Source of the DNA: Brassicibacter mesophilus
GTDB taxonomy: Bacteria; Bacillota; Clostridia; Tissierellales; Proteiniboraceae
Length of the DNA stretch: 64,000 bases
Assembly (NCBI RefSeq): GCF_050433385.1
Contig: NZ_JBNPXI010000003.1
Span: 62,001 to 126,000 of the forward strand
Reading direction: 5' to 3'
A program made the position numbers and the translations under genes. The notes beneath the pieces are model-generated. The model did not search any database. It had not been told where the DNA came from and saw nothing but the letters and a program-made list of their open reading frames with translations. This document shows positions 34,924-45,245 of the stretch, piece by piece (the stretch's first letter is position 1; every line of letters starts with the position of its first letter).

Positions 34924-35508
34924 ATGGCTTTAGTACCAGTAGTTGTTGAGCAGACTAATAGAGGTGAAAGGTCATATGATATTTATTCAAGACTTTTAAA
35001 AGAAAGAATTATATTTATTAGTGATGAAATAAATGATGTTACTGCAAGCTTGGTAGTAGCTCAATTACTGTTTTTAGAAGCAGAAGATCCAGATAAGGAT
35101 ATTCAGCTTTATATAAACAGTCCAGGGGGCTCTATCACTTCAGGATTTGCTATATTTGATACAATGCAATATGTTAAACCCGATGTATCTACTATATGTA
35201 TAGGTATGGCTGCTAGCATGGGAGCATTCTTACTTACAGCTGGAGCAAAGGGTAAAAGATTTGCGCTTCCAAATGCAGAGATTATGATACATCAACCACT
35301 TGGTGGCACTAGAGGGCAAGCGGAAGATATTAGAATTCACGCAGAGAGAATATTGAAGTCAAGAGAACAAATTAACAAGATATTAAGTGATAGGACAGGA
35401 CAGCCTCTAGAAAAAATTGCTAAAGATACAGATAGAGATAACTTTATGTCTGCGCAGGATGCTAAAGAATATGGTATAATAGATGAAGTGATAACATTTA
35501 AGAAATAA
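34924..35508 (+). CDS. clpP: ATP-dependent Clp protease proteolytic subunit
   Basis: 194-residue serine protease subunit forming the barrel used by ClpX. Catalytic Ser lies in GMAASMGAFLL (S98 region), His in EIMIHQPLGG and Asp in KDTDRDNFMSA. PGGSITSGFAIFDTM is typical. AGGAGGG precedes ATG 34924, 22 bases after tig; clpX follows after 20 bases. Confidence 0.98.
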   Translation: MALVPVVVEQTNRGERSYDIYSRLLKERIIFISDEINDVTASLVVAQLLFLEAEDPDKDIQLYINSPGGSITSGFAIFDTMQYVKPDVSTICIGMAASMGAFLLTAGAKGKRFALPNAEIMIHQPLGGTRGQAEDIRIHAERILKSREQINKILSDRTGQPLEKIAKDTDRDNFMSAQDAKEYGIIDEVITFKK

Positions 35509-35528
35509 CATTTAAGAGAGGTGTCACA

Positions 35529-36809
35529 ATGTCTAGGTTTGATGAAAAACAGCTTAAATGTTCTTTTTGTGGTAAAACTCAGGATCAGGTAAGAAGACTT
35601 ATCGCTGGGCCCAATGTATATATATGTGATGAATGTATAGAGTTGTGTCAGGAGATAATCGATGAAGAGTTTGAAGAAAACTTGGATTTAGAGATAAAAG
35701 ACTTACCAAAACCGTCAGAAATAAAGAATGTTTTAGATGAATATGTAATACAACAAGACAAGGCAAAAAGATCATTAGCTGTAGCTGTGTATAATCATTA
35801 CAAAAGGGTAAATAGAAAAACCTTAAGTGATGATGTTGAACTTCAGAAAAGTAATATTGTTATGCTTGGACCTACTGGGTCAGGTAAAACTTTACTTGCT
35901 CAGACATTAGCTAAAATACTTAATGTACCTTTTGCTATTGCTGATGCTACATCCTTAACTGAAGCAGGATATGTAGGAGAAGATGTTGAGAATATACTTT
36001 TAAAGCTTATTCAAGCAGCTGATTATGATATTGAAAGAGCAGAAAAAGGTATAATATATATAGACGAGATAGATAAGATTGCAAGAAAATCTGAAAATCC
36101 ATCTATAACAAGGGATGTCAGTGGAGAAGGAGTTCAGCAAGCTTTGCTTAAAATACTTGAGGGAACAGTAGCTAGCGTTCCACCTCAAGGAGGAAGAAAG
36201 CATCCTCATCAAGAGTTTATCCAGATTGATACAACAAATGTACTTTTCATTGTTGGTGGAGCTTTTGATGGTATAGATAAAATAATTCAAAGAAGAACAG
36301 AAAAGAAATCAATGGGATTTGGTGCTGATATACAAAGTAAAGAGGTTAAAGAAATAGGCGAATTATTGAAGCATATTCAGCCTGAAGACCTTTTGAAGTT
36401 TGGTTTAATACCAGAGTTTGTAGGCAGACTTCCAGTTATAGTTACATTGAATCAGTTGGATAAAGATGCTCTCATTGAGATTTTAACTAAGCCTAAAAAT
36501 GCACTTGTTAAGCAGTATAAAGAGCTTTTCATGATGGATGGAGTTGAGCTAGAGATAGACAATGAAGCATTAGAGGTAGTAGCTAAAAAAGCTATAGAAA
36601 GAAAGACAGGTGCAAGAGGATTAAGAGGAATATTAGAGGAAATCATGCTTGATATCATGTATGATATTCCTTCAAGAGAAGATATAGAAAAATGTGTTAT
36701 AACTAAAGATACAATAATTAATCAAACTGAGCCAACATTAGTTTTATCTGAAAAAAGAAAAAAGAAGAAAACTAAGAAAGCCAGTGATAAAGAAGAAACT
36801 GCATCATAA
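35529..36809 (+). CDS. clpX: ATP-dependent Clp protease ATP-binding subunit ClpX
   Basis: 426-residue AAA+ unfoldase. N-terminal zinc-binding domain: CSFCGKTQ and CDECIELC (four Cys). Walker A is GPTGSGKTLLAQTLA (about 114), Walker B IIYIDEIDKIA, and the IGF loop for ClpP docking reads MGFGAD. GAGAGGTG precedes ATG 35529. A terminator follows, so tig-clpP-clpX form one unit. Confidence 0.98.
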   Translation: MSRFDEKQLKCSFCGKTQDQVRRLIAGPNVYICDECIELCQEIIDEEFEENLDLEIKDLPKPSEIKNVLDEYVIQQDKAKRSLAVAVYNHYKRVNRKTLSDDVELQKSNIVMLGPTGSGKTLLAQTLAKILNVPFAIADATSLTEAGYVGEDVENILLKLIQAADYDIERAEKGIIYIDEIDKIARKSENPSITRDVSGEGVQQALLKILEGTVASVPPQGGRKHPHQEFIQIDTTNVLFIVGGAFDGIDKIIQRRTEKKSMGFGADIQSKEVKEIGELLKHIQPEDLLKFGLIPEFVGRLPVIVTLNQLDKDALIEILTKPKNALVKQYKELFMMDGVELEIDNEALEVVAKKAIERKTGARGLRGILEEIMLDIMYDIPSREDIEKCVITKDTIINQTEPTLVLSEKRKKKKTKKASDKEETAS

Positions 36810-36834
36810 AAGTCCACTTAATGTGGACTTTTTC
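36808..36834 (+). terminator. Terminator after clpX
   Basis: AAAGTCCAC/GTGGACTTT stem, TTAAT loop, T run; overlaps the clpX stop. Confidence 0.85.
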
Positions 36835-36925
36835 TTCGTTTTTGCCACATATTGGTTCATAAGATATTTTATCAATTATAGGATAAAAAAATATATATAA
36901 CAAAAAATAAATATACATATCTAAA

Positions 36926-36960
36926 ACAACTCACTACATTATTAGTGAGTTGTGTTTATT
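36926..36960 (+). terminator. Second hairpin between clpX and lonB
   Basis: ACAACTCACTA/TAGTGAGTTGT 11-bp perfect stem followed by GTTTATTTT. Back-up terminator or attenuator before lonB. Confidence 0.6.
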
Positions 36961-37018
36961 TTAGGATATATGGTATTTAATTCATAAACAATAGTTTTTT
37001 AGGAATGGAGGTAAAGCT

Positions 37019-38707
37019 TTGGAAAGAATTTTTATTGTAGTCCAGTTTTTCTTTGCTATAGTAATTGGACTGTATTTTTTAAATCTACTTAAAAATCAGA
37101 AAGATAATAAATCAGCTGTAAATAGAGAATCGGAGAAGGAAATGAAAAAGTTGAAAAAGCTTAGAGAAAAAAGACTGTCAGTTCCATTATCTGAAAAGAC
37201 AAGACCTTCAGAGTTTAATGAGATAATAGGACAACAAGAAGGTCTTAAAGCATTAAAAGCTGCTCTTTGTAGCCCGAATCCTCAGCATGTTATTATATAC
37301 GGACCGCCAGGCATAGGTAAAACAGCTGCAGCAAGAATTGTATTAGAAGAAGCAAAGAAGAATCTATTTTCTCCATTTACAAGAGATGCTAAATTTATAG
37401 AGATGGATGCTACTACACTAAGATTTGATGAAAGAGGTATAGCTGACCCGCTTATGGGCTCAGTACATGATCCAATATACCAAGGTGCTGGAGCGCTAGG
37501 GCAATCAGGTATACCACAGCCAAAGCCTGGAGCTGTTACGAAAGCTCATGGAGGAATATTGTTCCTAGATGAAATTGGTGAACTTCATCCTATACAGATG
37601 AATAAGTTGTTAAAAGTATTAGAGGATAGAAAAGTTTTACTAGAAAGTTCATATTATAGCTCAGAGAACAAGAACATACCTGAGCACATACATGATATAT
37701 TTCAAAATGGTCTGCCAGCAGACTTTAGACTTGTTGCAGCAACAACGAGAACTTCAGAAGAACTTCCACCTGCACTAAGATCAAGATGTGTTGAAGTGTA
37801 TTTTAGAAGTCTACAGCCAGATGAAATAGAAATTATTGCAAGGAATGCAGTAAAAAAAGGAGGATTTAGCGTCGATGAGGATGCTATCGAAAAAATAAAA
37901 AGTTATGCTACTAATGGGAGAGAAGCAGTAAATATGGTACAGATAGCTGGAGGTCTATGCTTGACTGAAGGGCGACATCATATATCCCTAGAAGATATAG
38001 AATGGGTAATAAATAGTGGACATTATAGTCCTCGACCTGATAAAAAAATACACGATACGCCTCAGGTAGGGCTTGTGAATGGTCTGGCAGTGTTTGGTGC
38101 GAATATGGGTACACTGATTGAAATAGAAGCAACTGCTATCTCATCATTTACTAAAGGCAGTGGGAAAATCACCGTAACTGGTATAATAGATGAAGAAGAA
38201 ATGTCATCTACATCAAAAAAACTTAAGAGGAAAAGTACAGCTCAAGGCTCAGTTGAAAATGTACTCACAGTGCTAAAAATATTTTTTGATATAAATTACA
38301 CTGACTATGACATACATCTTAATTTTCCAGGTGGTATGCCAATAGATGGACCTTCAGCTGGGATCGCTATTGCAGCAGCTATATATTCTTGTATTACAAA
38401 TATTCCTATAGATAACAAGGTGGCTATGACAGGAGAAATATCTGTTAGAGGAGATGTAAAACCAATAGGTGGAGTTACAGAAAAAATTGAGGCGGCTAAA
38501 AGATCAGGCTGCAGTAGAATTATAATTCCAAGAGACAATTATCAAGAGAACTTTAACAAAATAATAGGTATTGATATAATAGCTGTAGAAAATATAAAAG
38601 AGGTCATGCAAAATGTTTTATTTAAGCAAGCTGATACAGAGAAAAAATCAAGTGGTGTAGATATTAACAGCGAAGTTTTAATAGCCAAAGGTATTGATAT
38701 TAGATAA
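37019..38707 (+). CDS. lonB: LonB-type ATP-dependent protease (membrane-anchored, sporulation-type)
   Basis: 562 residues. N-terminal membrane segment (about 3-22), then an AAA+ domain with Walker A YGPPGIGKTAAARIVLEEA (about 97) and Walker B GGILFLDEIGELHP. A C-terminal Lon protease domain carries the catalytic Ser in DGPSAGIAIAAA (about 445) and the Lys in PIGGVTEKIEAAKRSG. It lacks the LonA N-terminal substrate domain. In Bacillus LonB is forespore-controlled. The start is TTG 37019 behind GGAGG. The full-length Lon is encoded nearby at 39622. Confidence 0.93.
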   Translation: MERIFIVVQFFFAIVIGLYFLNLLKNQKDNKSAVNRESEKEMKKLKKLREKRLSVPLSEKTRPSEFNEIIGQQEGLKALKAALCSPNPQHVIIYGPPGIGKTAAARIVLEEAKKNLFSPFTRDAKFIEMDATTLRFDERGIADPLMGSVHDPIYQGAGALGQSGIPQPKPGAVTKAHGGILFLDEIGELHPIQMNKLLKVLEDRKVLLESSYYSSENKNIPEHIHDIFQNGLPADFRLVAATTRTSEELPPALRSRCVEVYFRSLQPDEIEIIARNAVKKGGFSVDEDAIEKIKSYATNGREAVNMVQIAGGLCLTEGRHHISLEDIEWVINSGHYSPRPDKKIHDTPQVGLVNGLAVFGANMGTLIEIEATAISSFTKGSGKITVTGIIDEEEMSSTSKKLKRKSTAQGSVENVLTVLKIFFDINYTDYDIHLNFPGGMPIDGPSAGIAIAAAIYSCITNIPIDNKVAMTGEISVRGDVKPIGGVTEKIEAAKRSGCSRIIIPRDNYQENFNKIIGIDIIAVENIKEVMQNVLFKQADTEKKSSGVDINSEVLIAKGIDIR

Positions 38708-38736
38708 ATAGCTACACAATCAAGGGGGTCACTATT

Positions 38737-39480
38737 TTGAACTATGTTTCCTTGCTTTTTTTCTTCTTTTCTATTATTTTGATTTTAGTCACTCTTAGGC
38801 AATATCTGATGATGTGGATTCTTTTAGAAAATGTGAATTTAAAGATGTTAAAATATTTGTTGCCGTTTTGTGAGATAATGTTATTAATATTTTGTGACGA
38901 GCTGTTCCTTTTTCCTTCAGTATTCATGTTTTTAGTATTAATATGTAGATTTAATATTTGCGAAGATGAAATTTTTACAAAATATTATATAATCGATAAA
39001 ACTAAATTTAGTTTTAAACCAATATATGTCATACATGTTTTAATGTTATCTCCTATAATATTTTTAGTTATTGGCTTTTTAGCTGATAAATCATCGGTTT
39101 TGTTTGACAATAGTATTTTAAACTATACAATATATATTGAAAGCAATGAAGTATTTTTTCAAAAACAACTTATTGACTATATAGTACTATTTACGGTAAC
39201 ATGTATAATAGCGCCAGTTGTAGAAGAATTTACTTTTAGAGTATTAATATATAGAAGTTGGCTATCTTCATTCACTAACAAAAAAATAATAGCATTATTG
39301 ATATCGTCTGCTATTTTTGCATTCAGCCACTTTAATATTGCAACATTTGTGTATACTTTTCTAGTAGGTATTATATTATGTTTCATTTATGATGTTTACG
39401 GGTATTTATCTAGCGTAACCTTACATATTCTACTAAATGCATATGCCTTTGTTGGAGTATTAGGAATTGTAATTAATTAA
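38737..39480 (+). CDS. CPBP-family intramembrane metalloprotease
   Basis: 247 residues, about seven membrane helices. Conserved CPBP/CAAX-protease motifs lie at the C-terminus: APVVEEFTFRVLIYR (EExxxR, about 159-173), FAFSHFN (FxxxH) and HILLNAYA (HxxxN). The family includes type II CAAX prenyl endopeptidases and bacteriocin-immunity proteins. The start is TTG 38737 behind AGGGGG. It lies between lonB and lon, suggesting membrane-protein quality control, which is inference. Confidence 0.85.
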   Translation: MNYVSLLFFFFSIILILVTLRQYLMMWILLENVNLKMLKYLLPFCEIMLLIFCDELFLFPSVFMFLVLICRFNICEDEIFTKYYIIDKTKFSFKPIYVIHVLMLSPIIFLVIGFLADKSSVLFDNSILNYTIYIESNEVFFQKQLIDYIVLFTVTCIIAPVVEEFTFRVLIYRSWLSSFTNKKIIALLISSAIFAFSHFNIATFVYTFLVGIILCFIYDVYGYLSSVTLHILLNAYAFVGVLGIVIN

Positions 39481-39621
39481 TAATATATAACTTTATTAGT
39501 AACAGTTTCTATAGTTTCATTATATGGATTAATATTAATAAATAAGAGACAATATGCTAAGAGGAAAGAAAAACTATAAGAGTCTAGTATATGAAGATAT
39601 TTTCTGAAAGGAGTTAGAGTT

Positions 39622-41976
39622 ATGAATAAACAGAGCTATAAAGCTGAAAAGAGAACTATTCCTCTTATTCCGCTAAGAGGGTTATCTATTTTTCCTTATA
39701 TGGTACTGCATTTTGATGTAGGACGAGATAAATCTATCAATGCCTTAGAACAAGCAATGGTAAATGATTCATTAATATTTTTATCATCTCAAAAAGAAGC
39801 AAATGTTGATATGCCTGGTCCTGAAGATTTTTATCATGTGGGAACGGTATGTAAAATAAAGCAAATGCTAAAGCTTCCAGGAGATACAATAAGAGTATTA
39901 GTGGAAGGTATTAATAGAGGAAAAATTATTGAAATTATAAAGGATGAGCCTTATTTTGAAGTAGAGATAGAAGAACTCATATATGAAGAGGAAATCAGTA
40001 AGGATAAGAGAACAGAAGCACTAATGAGGATGGTAACCGAATCATTTGAAGAATACATAAGTATAGGCAATAAGGTTTCGGGTGATGTTATGGTAACAGT
40101 TGCAGAGATTCAAGAGCCTGGAAGATTAGCAGATGTCATAGCATCATATTTATATCTAAGTCCTGAGAACAAGCAAAAAATACTAGAAGCACTTCATCCT
40201 TATAAACGATTAGAAGCACTTCAAATAATTCTAAAAGAAGAAATAGAAATATTGAAGCTTGAAGAGAAAATTGGACAAAGAGTGAAGAAGCAGATTAATA
40301 AGGTGCAAAAAGAGTATTATTTAAAGGAACAGCTAAAGGCCATTCAGCATGAACTTGGAGAAGATGATGAAATAGTTGATGAAGTAGAAAACTACAAGGA
40401 TAAGATAGAAAAGATTAAGATGCCGAAAGAAGTAAAAGAAAAGTCTCTTAAAGAAGTTGAAAGATTGTTAAAGCTATCACCTTCTTCAGCAGAAACTGGT
40501 GTTATAAGAACTTATTTAGATTGGATAGTTGATCTACCGTGGGATAAAGAAACAAAGGACAGAGTAGATATAAAGAAATCAAGAGAGATATTAGACCAAG
40601 ACCACTATGGACTTACTGATGTAAAAGAAAGGATTCTTGAATACCTAGCAATAAGAGAGCTTGCTAAAAGTATGAAAGGACCTATTCTATGTCTTGTAGG
40701 ACCTCCAGGAGTAGGTAAGACATCCATAGCAAAATCCATAGCAAAGGCACTTAATAGAAAGTTTGTTAGAATGTCTCTTGGTGGAGTGAGAGATGAGGCT
40801 GAGATAAGAGGTCATAGAAGAACATATGTTGGAGCTATACCAGGTAGAATAGTTTCATCTATTAAAAAAGTAGGTTCAAAAAATCCTGTGTTTTTATTTG
40901 ATGAGATAGACAAGTTAAGTAGTGATTTCAGAGGAGATCCTGCATCTGCACTACTAGAGGTATTAGACCCAGAGCAAAATAGTACTTTTACAGATCATTT
41001 TCTAGAGGCTCCATTTGATCTTTCAAAGGTAATGTTTATTACTACTGCAAATTCCACAGCCACAATACCTGGTCCACTGCTTGATAGAATGGAAGTAATA
41101 AGAATATCTGGTTATACTGAGGAAGATAAAGTTCAAATAGCCTTAAGATATTTACTACCAAAGCAAATAAAGGAGCATGGACTAAAGAAAGAAAATATAA
41201 ATATATCAGAGAATACCTTAAAGGACATTATAAACAGCTATACTAGGGAATCAGGAGTAAGAAGTCTTGAAAGAAATATAGCTAGTGTATGCAGAAAGGT
41301 TGCTAAGAAGATAGTAGAAGAAGAAATTGATGTTGTTAGAGTTAATAGTGCTAATCTTCATAAATATTTAGGGATACCTAGATATAGACATGAGAAAGCT
41401 CAAGAAGAAAATCAAGTGGGTATAGTAACAGGTCTAGCATGGACAACAGTTGGAGGAGAAACATTGTCTATAGAAGTTACTCCGATGAATGGAACAGGAA
41501 AGTTGCAGCTTACTGGACAACTGGGAGAGGTAATGAAGGAATCAGCTATGGCTGGTATAAGCTTTATTAGATCTCGTGCTAAAGAATTTGGAATAGATGA
41601 TAACTTCTATAAGGATAAGGACATACACATACACATACCAGAGGGAGCTATACCTAAAGACGGTCCTTCAGCAGGTATAACAATGGCTACAGCAGTGATC
41701 TCAGCACTCTCAGATATCCCAGTAAATAGAAACGTTGCTATGACTGGTGAGATAACTTTAAGAGGAAGAGTTTTACCTATAGGAGGAGTAAAAGAAAAGG
41801 TATTGGCTGCGAATAGAGCAGGTATTACAAAGGTACTATTGCCTTGGGAAAATAAAAAAGACATGGAAGAAATACCTGATAAGATTAAGAGAAAGATAGA
41901 ATTTGTTCTTGTCAAGACAATGGATGAAGTACTTGAACATGCTCTTGTAAAAAAGGATGATAAAGATGAAAATTAA
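39622..41976 (+). CDS. lon: ATP-dependent protease Lon (LonA)
   Basis: 784-residue cytosolic AAA+ protease. The N-terminal LON substrate domain (IPLIPLRGLSIFPYMVLHF), a coiled coil (KKQINKVQKEYYLKEQLKAIQ), Walker A VGPPGVGKTSIAKSIA (about 355) and the protease domain with DGPSAGITMA (catalytic Ser about 677) and GGVKEKVLAA (Lys) are all present. AAAGGAG precedes ATG 39622. ysxC overlaps its 3' end, a classic Firmicute pair. Confidence 0.98.
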   Translation: MNKQSYKAEKRTIPLIPLRGLSIFPYMVLHFDVGRDKSINALEQAMVNDSLIFLSSQKEANVDMPGPEDFYHVGTVCKIKQMLKLPGDTIRVLVEGINRGKIIEIIKDEPYFEVEIEELIYEEEISKDKRTEALMRMVTESFEEYISIGNKVSGDVMVTVAEIQEPGRLADVIASYLYLSPENKQKILEALHPYKRLEALQIILKEEIEILKLEEKIGQRVKKQINKVQKEYYLKEQLKAIQHELGEDDEIVDEVENYKDKIEKIKMPKEVKEKSLKEVERLLKLSPSSAETGVIRTYLDWIVDLPWDKETKDRVDIKKSREILDQDHYGLTDVKERILEYLAIRELAKSMKGPILCLVGPPGVGKTSIAKSIAKALNRKFVRMSLGGVRDEAEIRGHRRTYVGAIPGRIVSSIKKVGSKNPVFLFDEIDKLSSDFRGDPASALLEVLDPEQNSTFTDHFLEAPFDLSKVMFITTANSTATIPGPLLDRMEVIRISGYTEEDKVQIALRYLLPKQIKEHGLKKENINISENTLKDIINSYTRESGVRSLERNIASVCRKVAKKIVEEEIDVVRVNSANLHKYLGIPRYRHEKAQEENQVGIVTGLAWTTVGGETLSIEVTPMNGTGKLQLTGQLGEVMKESAMAGISFIRSRAKEFGIDDNFYKDKDIHIHIPEGAIPKDGPSAGITMATAVISALSDIPVNRNVAMTGEITLRGRVLPIGGVKEKVLAANRAGITKVLLPWENKKDMEEIPDKIKRKIEFVLVKTMDEVLEHALVKKDDKDEN

Positions 41977-42610
41977 GAAATCAGAGCTGATAATAACAGC
42001 AGCTAAGCCATATCAATATCCACCAGAAGGAGCTATAGAAGTAGCTTTTGCAGGAAGGTCGAATGTAGGCAAATCCTCACTTATAAACACACTAGTAAAT
42101 AGAAATAACTTAGCTAGAACCAGTGGTCAGCCGGGTAAAACTCAAACTGTAAATTTTTATAATATAAATGATGAATTTAGACTAGTAGATTTACCTGGAT
42201 ATGGATATGCGAAGGTTTCTATGACTGAAAGACAAAAATGGTCTAAAATGATAGAAACATACCTTGTAAATAGAAAAAGCTTAGCTGAGGTTTTACTATT
42301 ATTAGATATAAGACATGAACCTGGTGATCATGATAAGATGATGTATGACTGGATAAAATCATTTGGATATAATGGTATAATTATAGCAACAAAAGCTGAC
42401 AAAATTTCAAGAGGACAATGGCTAAAGCATATAACAGTCATTCAGAAAAAGCTTGGAGTAGAGAATAAAGACTTTATAATTCCATTCTCTGCATCAAAGA
42501 AGCTTAATGTTGATAAAGTATGGGATACAATAGAAGAAATACTAGAGGTAAACAGTTCAAAGATAGAAGAAGTAAAAGCACAAATGGAGAGTACAACCGA
42601 GGAAGAATAA
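41966..42610 (+). CDS. ysxC: Ribosome biogenesis GTPase YsxC/EngB
   Basis: 214-residue P-loop GTPase needed for 50S subunit assembly. G1 GRSNVGKSSLINTL, G3 DLPGYGYAKV and G4 TKADK are visible, with switch region RTSGQPGKTQTVNFY. I prefer ATG 41966 (AAGG nine bases upstream) to ATG 41957; it overlaps the lon gene by 11 bases. A terminator overlaps its stop codon. Confidence 0.97.
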   Translation: MKIKKSELIITAAKPYQYPPEGAIEVAFAGRSNVGKSSLINTLVNRNNLARTSGQPGKTQTVNFYNINDEFRLVDLPGYGYAKVSMTERQKWSKMIETYLVNRKSLAEVLLLLDIRHEPGDHDKMMYDWIKSFGYNGIIIATKADKISRGQWLKHITVIQKKLGVENKDFIIPFSASKKLNVDKVWDTIEEILEVNSSKIEEVKAQMESTTEEE

Positions 42611-42625
42611 TTCCTCGGTTCTCTT
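42595..42625 (+). terminator. Terminator after lon-ysxC
   Basis: AACCGAGGAA/TTCCTCGGTT stem with GAATAA loop, followed by CTCTT; includes the ysxC stop. Confidence 0.75.
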
Positions 42626-42773
42626 ATATCTAAATGTAATACATTTACTAATAAAATCTAATCAAATCATATATTCAAAGTAGGAGTAAGAGAAGATTTA
42701 GTTTTATTGCATTATTAGTCATAAAATGGTATTGTTATCTTAGTTAGAGGAAAAAAGACAAGGGGGATATGTA

Positions 42774-43598
42774 ATGGAAAGAACAGCCTTAAAGGAAATC
42801 TTAACAGAAATAAAAGAGAATGATTATAAGGTTTTAGAAGGAATAAAACCATTTGATTTATCATTAGATATGATGAAGTACATAGGTGACATAGATGGTG
42901 AGCTTAGAGATAGGCTAATCTATAGTATATTGTTTACTTGGATGACAGGTGATGTTCTTACATCTGAAGAAGTTCATCAGCTATTAAACATAGCCTTAGA
43001 TGATAAATATTTACTTTATGGAATAGGTAATATGGATGACTCAGTATTTACTAGAACCTTTTCTGTATTAGTAATTGCCGTTGCTATATACAGGCATAGA
43101 AATGATAGTTATTTATCTAAGGAAGAAGTAAATAAGGCTCTTGATAAGGTACTAAAATTCTATAACGACGATATAGATGTAAGAGGATATATAGGACCTA
43201 AGGGATGGGCGCACGGAGCTGCTCATGGAGCAGACGCAATAGATGAACTAGCACGATGTGAGGAAATAGGCTACGAAGGCTTAAAGAGTATATTAGATGT
43301 AATATATAAAAAAGTTAATATTAACTATTACTCATATGTTCATCAAGAGGATGAGCGTATGGTTACACCAGTCTCAGCAGTAATAGAGAGAAAAGTTATA
43401 AAGGAAGAAGAGATTATCGAATGGATAAATTCCTTTAAAAACATAACATACCAAAACAAATATCCTGAAGATATGATTCTCAGAGTCAATGGAAAGAACT
43501 TTTTAAGAAGCTTATATTTTAGATTAATTAGAGATGCACAATATGATGGAATTGTGAAAGTGATAAGGGAAGTTTTAGATGAGATAAGTGGATTTTAA
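42774..43598 (+). CDS. DUF2785-family protein
   Basis: 274-residue soluble, mostly helical protein. The family signature GPKGWAHGAAHGADAIDELA is present at about 141-160, with invariant His and Asp that suggest metal binding. No function is known. AAGGGGG precedes ATG 42774. It is alone between the ysxC terminator and the 43665 terminator. Confidence 0.8.
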   Translation: MERTALKEILTEIKENDYKVLEGIKPFDLSLDMMKYIGDIDGELRDRLIYSILFTWMTGDVLTSEEVHQLLNIALDDKYLLYGIGNMDDSVFTRTFSVLVIAVAIYRHRNDSYLSKEEVNKALDKVLKFYNDDIDVRGYIGPKGWAHGAAHGADAIDELARCEEIGYEGLKSILDVIYKKVNINYYSYVHQEDERMVTPVSAVIERKVIKEEEIIEWINSFKNITYQNKYPEDMILRVNGKNFLRSLYFRLIRDAQYDGIVKVIREVLDEISGF

Positions 43599-43664
43599 AA
43601 AATAGAACTATATAAATAGCACTATTAATATTTGATAATAATCTAAAACAGAAAATAATAAAGC

Positions 43665-43701
43665 ATAATTAAAGGAAGCTAATCAAGCTTCCTTTAATTA
43701 T
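43665..43701. terminator. Bidirectional terminator
   Basis: ATAATTAAAGGAAGCT/AGCTTCCTTTAATTAT, 16-bp perfect stem with AATCA loop, between DUF2785 and the end of the minus-strand operon. Confidence 0.85.
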
Positions 43702-45083
43702 GCCTTTACCTCTTCAAACAATAGCTCTTGCTGGTATATATCCTTAGTTTTGTATATTGTTAAGCTTAATATAAATCTGAAAATTAAATCTACACCCATA
43801 ACAATCCATATTGCCATAACATCAAATTTGAAATAGTAGGTTAGAATGAAGGCAAAGGGAATCCTGATTCCCCATAGCCCTGCACCAGCAACTATCATTG
43901 GTACTCTAGTAAAACCTGCTCCCCTTAGAGCTCCATTTAGCACTCCAGAAATATTTTGAGGAATCTGCACTAACCCCATTATGAAAAGATATACTGAGCC
44001 AATTTTAATTACAGAATAGTCATCTGTCAATAATCTCATAACTCCATTTGGAAGGAAAACTAAAATACCTGCACAGACAATAGTTATTAAAAGAGACCCT
44101 TTTACTAACTCCTTTAAATAAACTTTACCTAACTCTTTATTTCTTGAACCAATAGCCTGACCTATAAAAGCCGTAGCTGCAATTCCAAATCCAGCTGCAG
44201 GCATATACGAGATTGACTCAGCTTGAAGCCCTAGCTGATATGCAGCAAATGCAGTTTCTCCGAAAGTTAATATTATTTTGGTTAAAATAACTGCTGATAG
44301 CTGCCAAAATATTGATTCTAGAGCAGTAGGCATTCCTATTTTATATACTGACAATATCTGATTAAAATCTAATTTTAAAAAGCTTCGATTATACATTGAG
44401 CCTAGAACCCCATCACTATTAAAAAGAACGTACAAGCCTAACAAGGCTGAAATTATCTGTGCAATAACAGTTGCAACTGCAGCACCTTTAAGACCTAAAG
44501 CTGGGAACCCAAAGTTTCCAAAAATAAATATAAATCCAAATGCAATATTTATTAAATTCATTATAAATGCGATCTTCATAGGGGTTTTAGCATTCCCCAT
44601 ACCCTGCAACACTCCTGCAACGACTAGCATTACTGCCATAAAAGGTAATCCCCAAGAGACAGTTCTCATGTACATAACGGCATTTGACATAAGCTCTGGA
44701 CTTGGATTAAAGACACTTAGAAGTGTTGGAGCCTTCCAGAAAACTATTTGTTGTAGAATTAATACCAGTAGAATTGTGGACAATAGAGTTTGCTGTACTA
44801 CACTCTTAAGTCTTTTAGTATCATTCGCACCAAAAGCTTGAGCTACAAAAACAGAGGCACCAGTGGTAACTCCTTTAAATAATGCCCAAATAATCTGAGT
44901 TATTCTCATGCTTATTCCTAGTGCTCCAATAGCTATTGCATCAATTCTTCCAATCATGGCCATCGAAATAAAGCCTGCAGTCATTTGAAGGATGCTTTCT
45001 ATAGTTATAGGTAAAATCATAGATAAAATTCTTTTTCTGATTTCTTTTACATTAACTGTGTTTATGGCTTCACCCATCTTCAT
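43698..45083 (-). CDS. MATE-family efflux transporter, last gene of the 53.5-43.7 kb operon
   Basis: 461-residue, 12-helix exporter with MATE features (ILPITIESILQMTAGFISMAMIGRID, internal repeat AGFGIAATAFIGQAIGSRNKELGK). AGAGGAGAAAA precedes ATG 45083. It lies 157 bases after the TetR gene with a terminator-like hairpin between (45200-45245). It may therefore have its own promoter or be read at a reduced level from the operon. A pathway product or toxic substrate exporter is a reasonable guess. Confidence 0.9.
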   Translation of the reverse strand: MKMGEAINTVNVKEIRKRILSMILPITIESILQMTAGFISMAMIGRIDAIAIGALGISMRITQIIWALFKGVTTGASVFVAQAFGANDTKRLKSVVQQTLLSTILLVLILQQIVFWKAPTLLSVFNPSPELMSNAVMYMRTVSWGLPFMAVMLVVAGVLQGMGNAKTPMKIAFIMNLINIAFGFIFIFGNFGFPALGLKGAAVATVIAQIISALLGLYVLFNSDGVLGSMYNRSFLKLDFNQILSVYKIGMPTALESIFWQLSAVILTKIILTFGETAFAAYQLGLQAESISYMPAAGFGIAATAFIGQAIGSRNKELGKVYLKELVKGSLLITIVCAGILVFLPNGVMRLLTDDYSVIKIGSVYLFIMGLVQIPQNISGVLNGALRGAGFTRVPMIVAGAGLWGIRIPFAFILTYYFKFDVMAIWIVMGVDLIFRFILSLTIYKTKDIYQQELLFEEVKA

Positions 45084-45199
45084 TTTTCTCCTCTATTGAC
45101 GAAATTGAACTAAAACAATTATACAACAAATATATGAAATAATCTGTTATTTTTCCGTCATAACTTATATTATTCTTATGCACTTAATAGATATAGAAA

Positions 45200-45245
45200 T
45201 AAGCAAGGACAGGGGATTATGAACTGCACCCTGTCCTTGCTTATT
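45200..45245 (-). terminator. Terminator-like hairpin after the TetR gene
   Basis: AAGCAAGGACAGGG (45201-45214) pairs with CCCTGTCCTTGCTT (45229-45242). It lies at the TetR stop codon and separates it from the MATE gene. Confidence 0.8.
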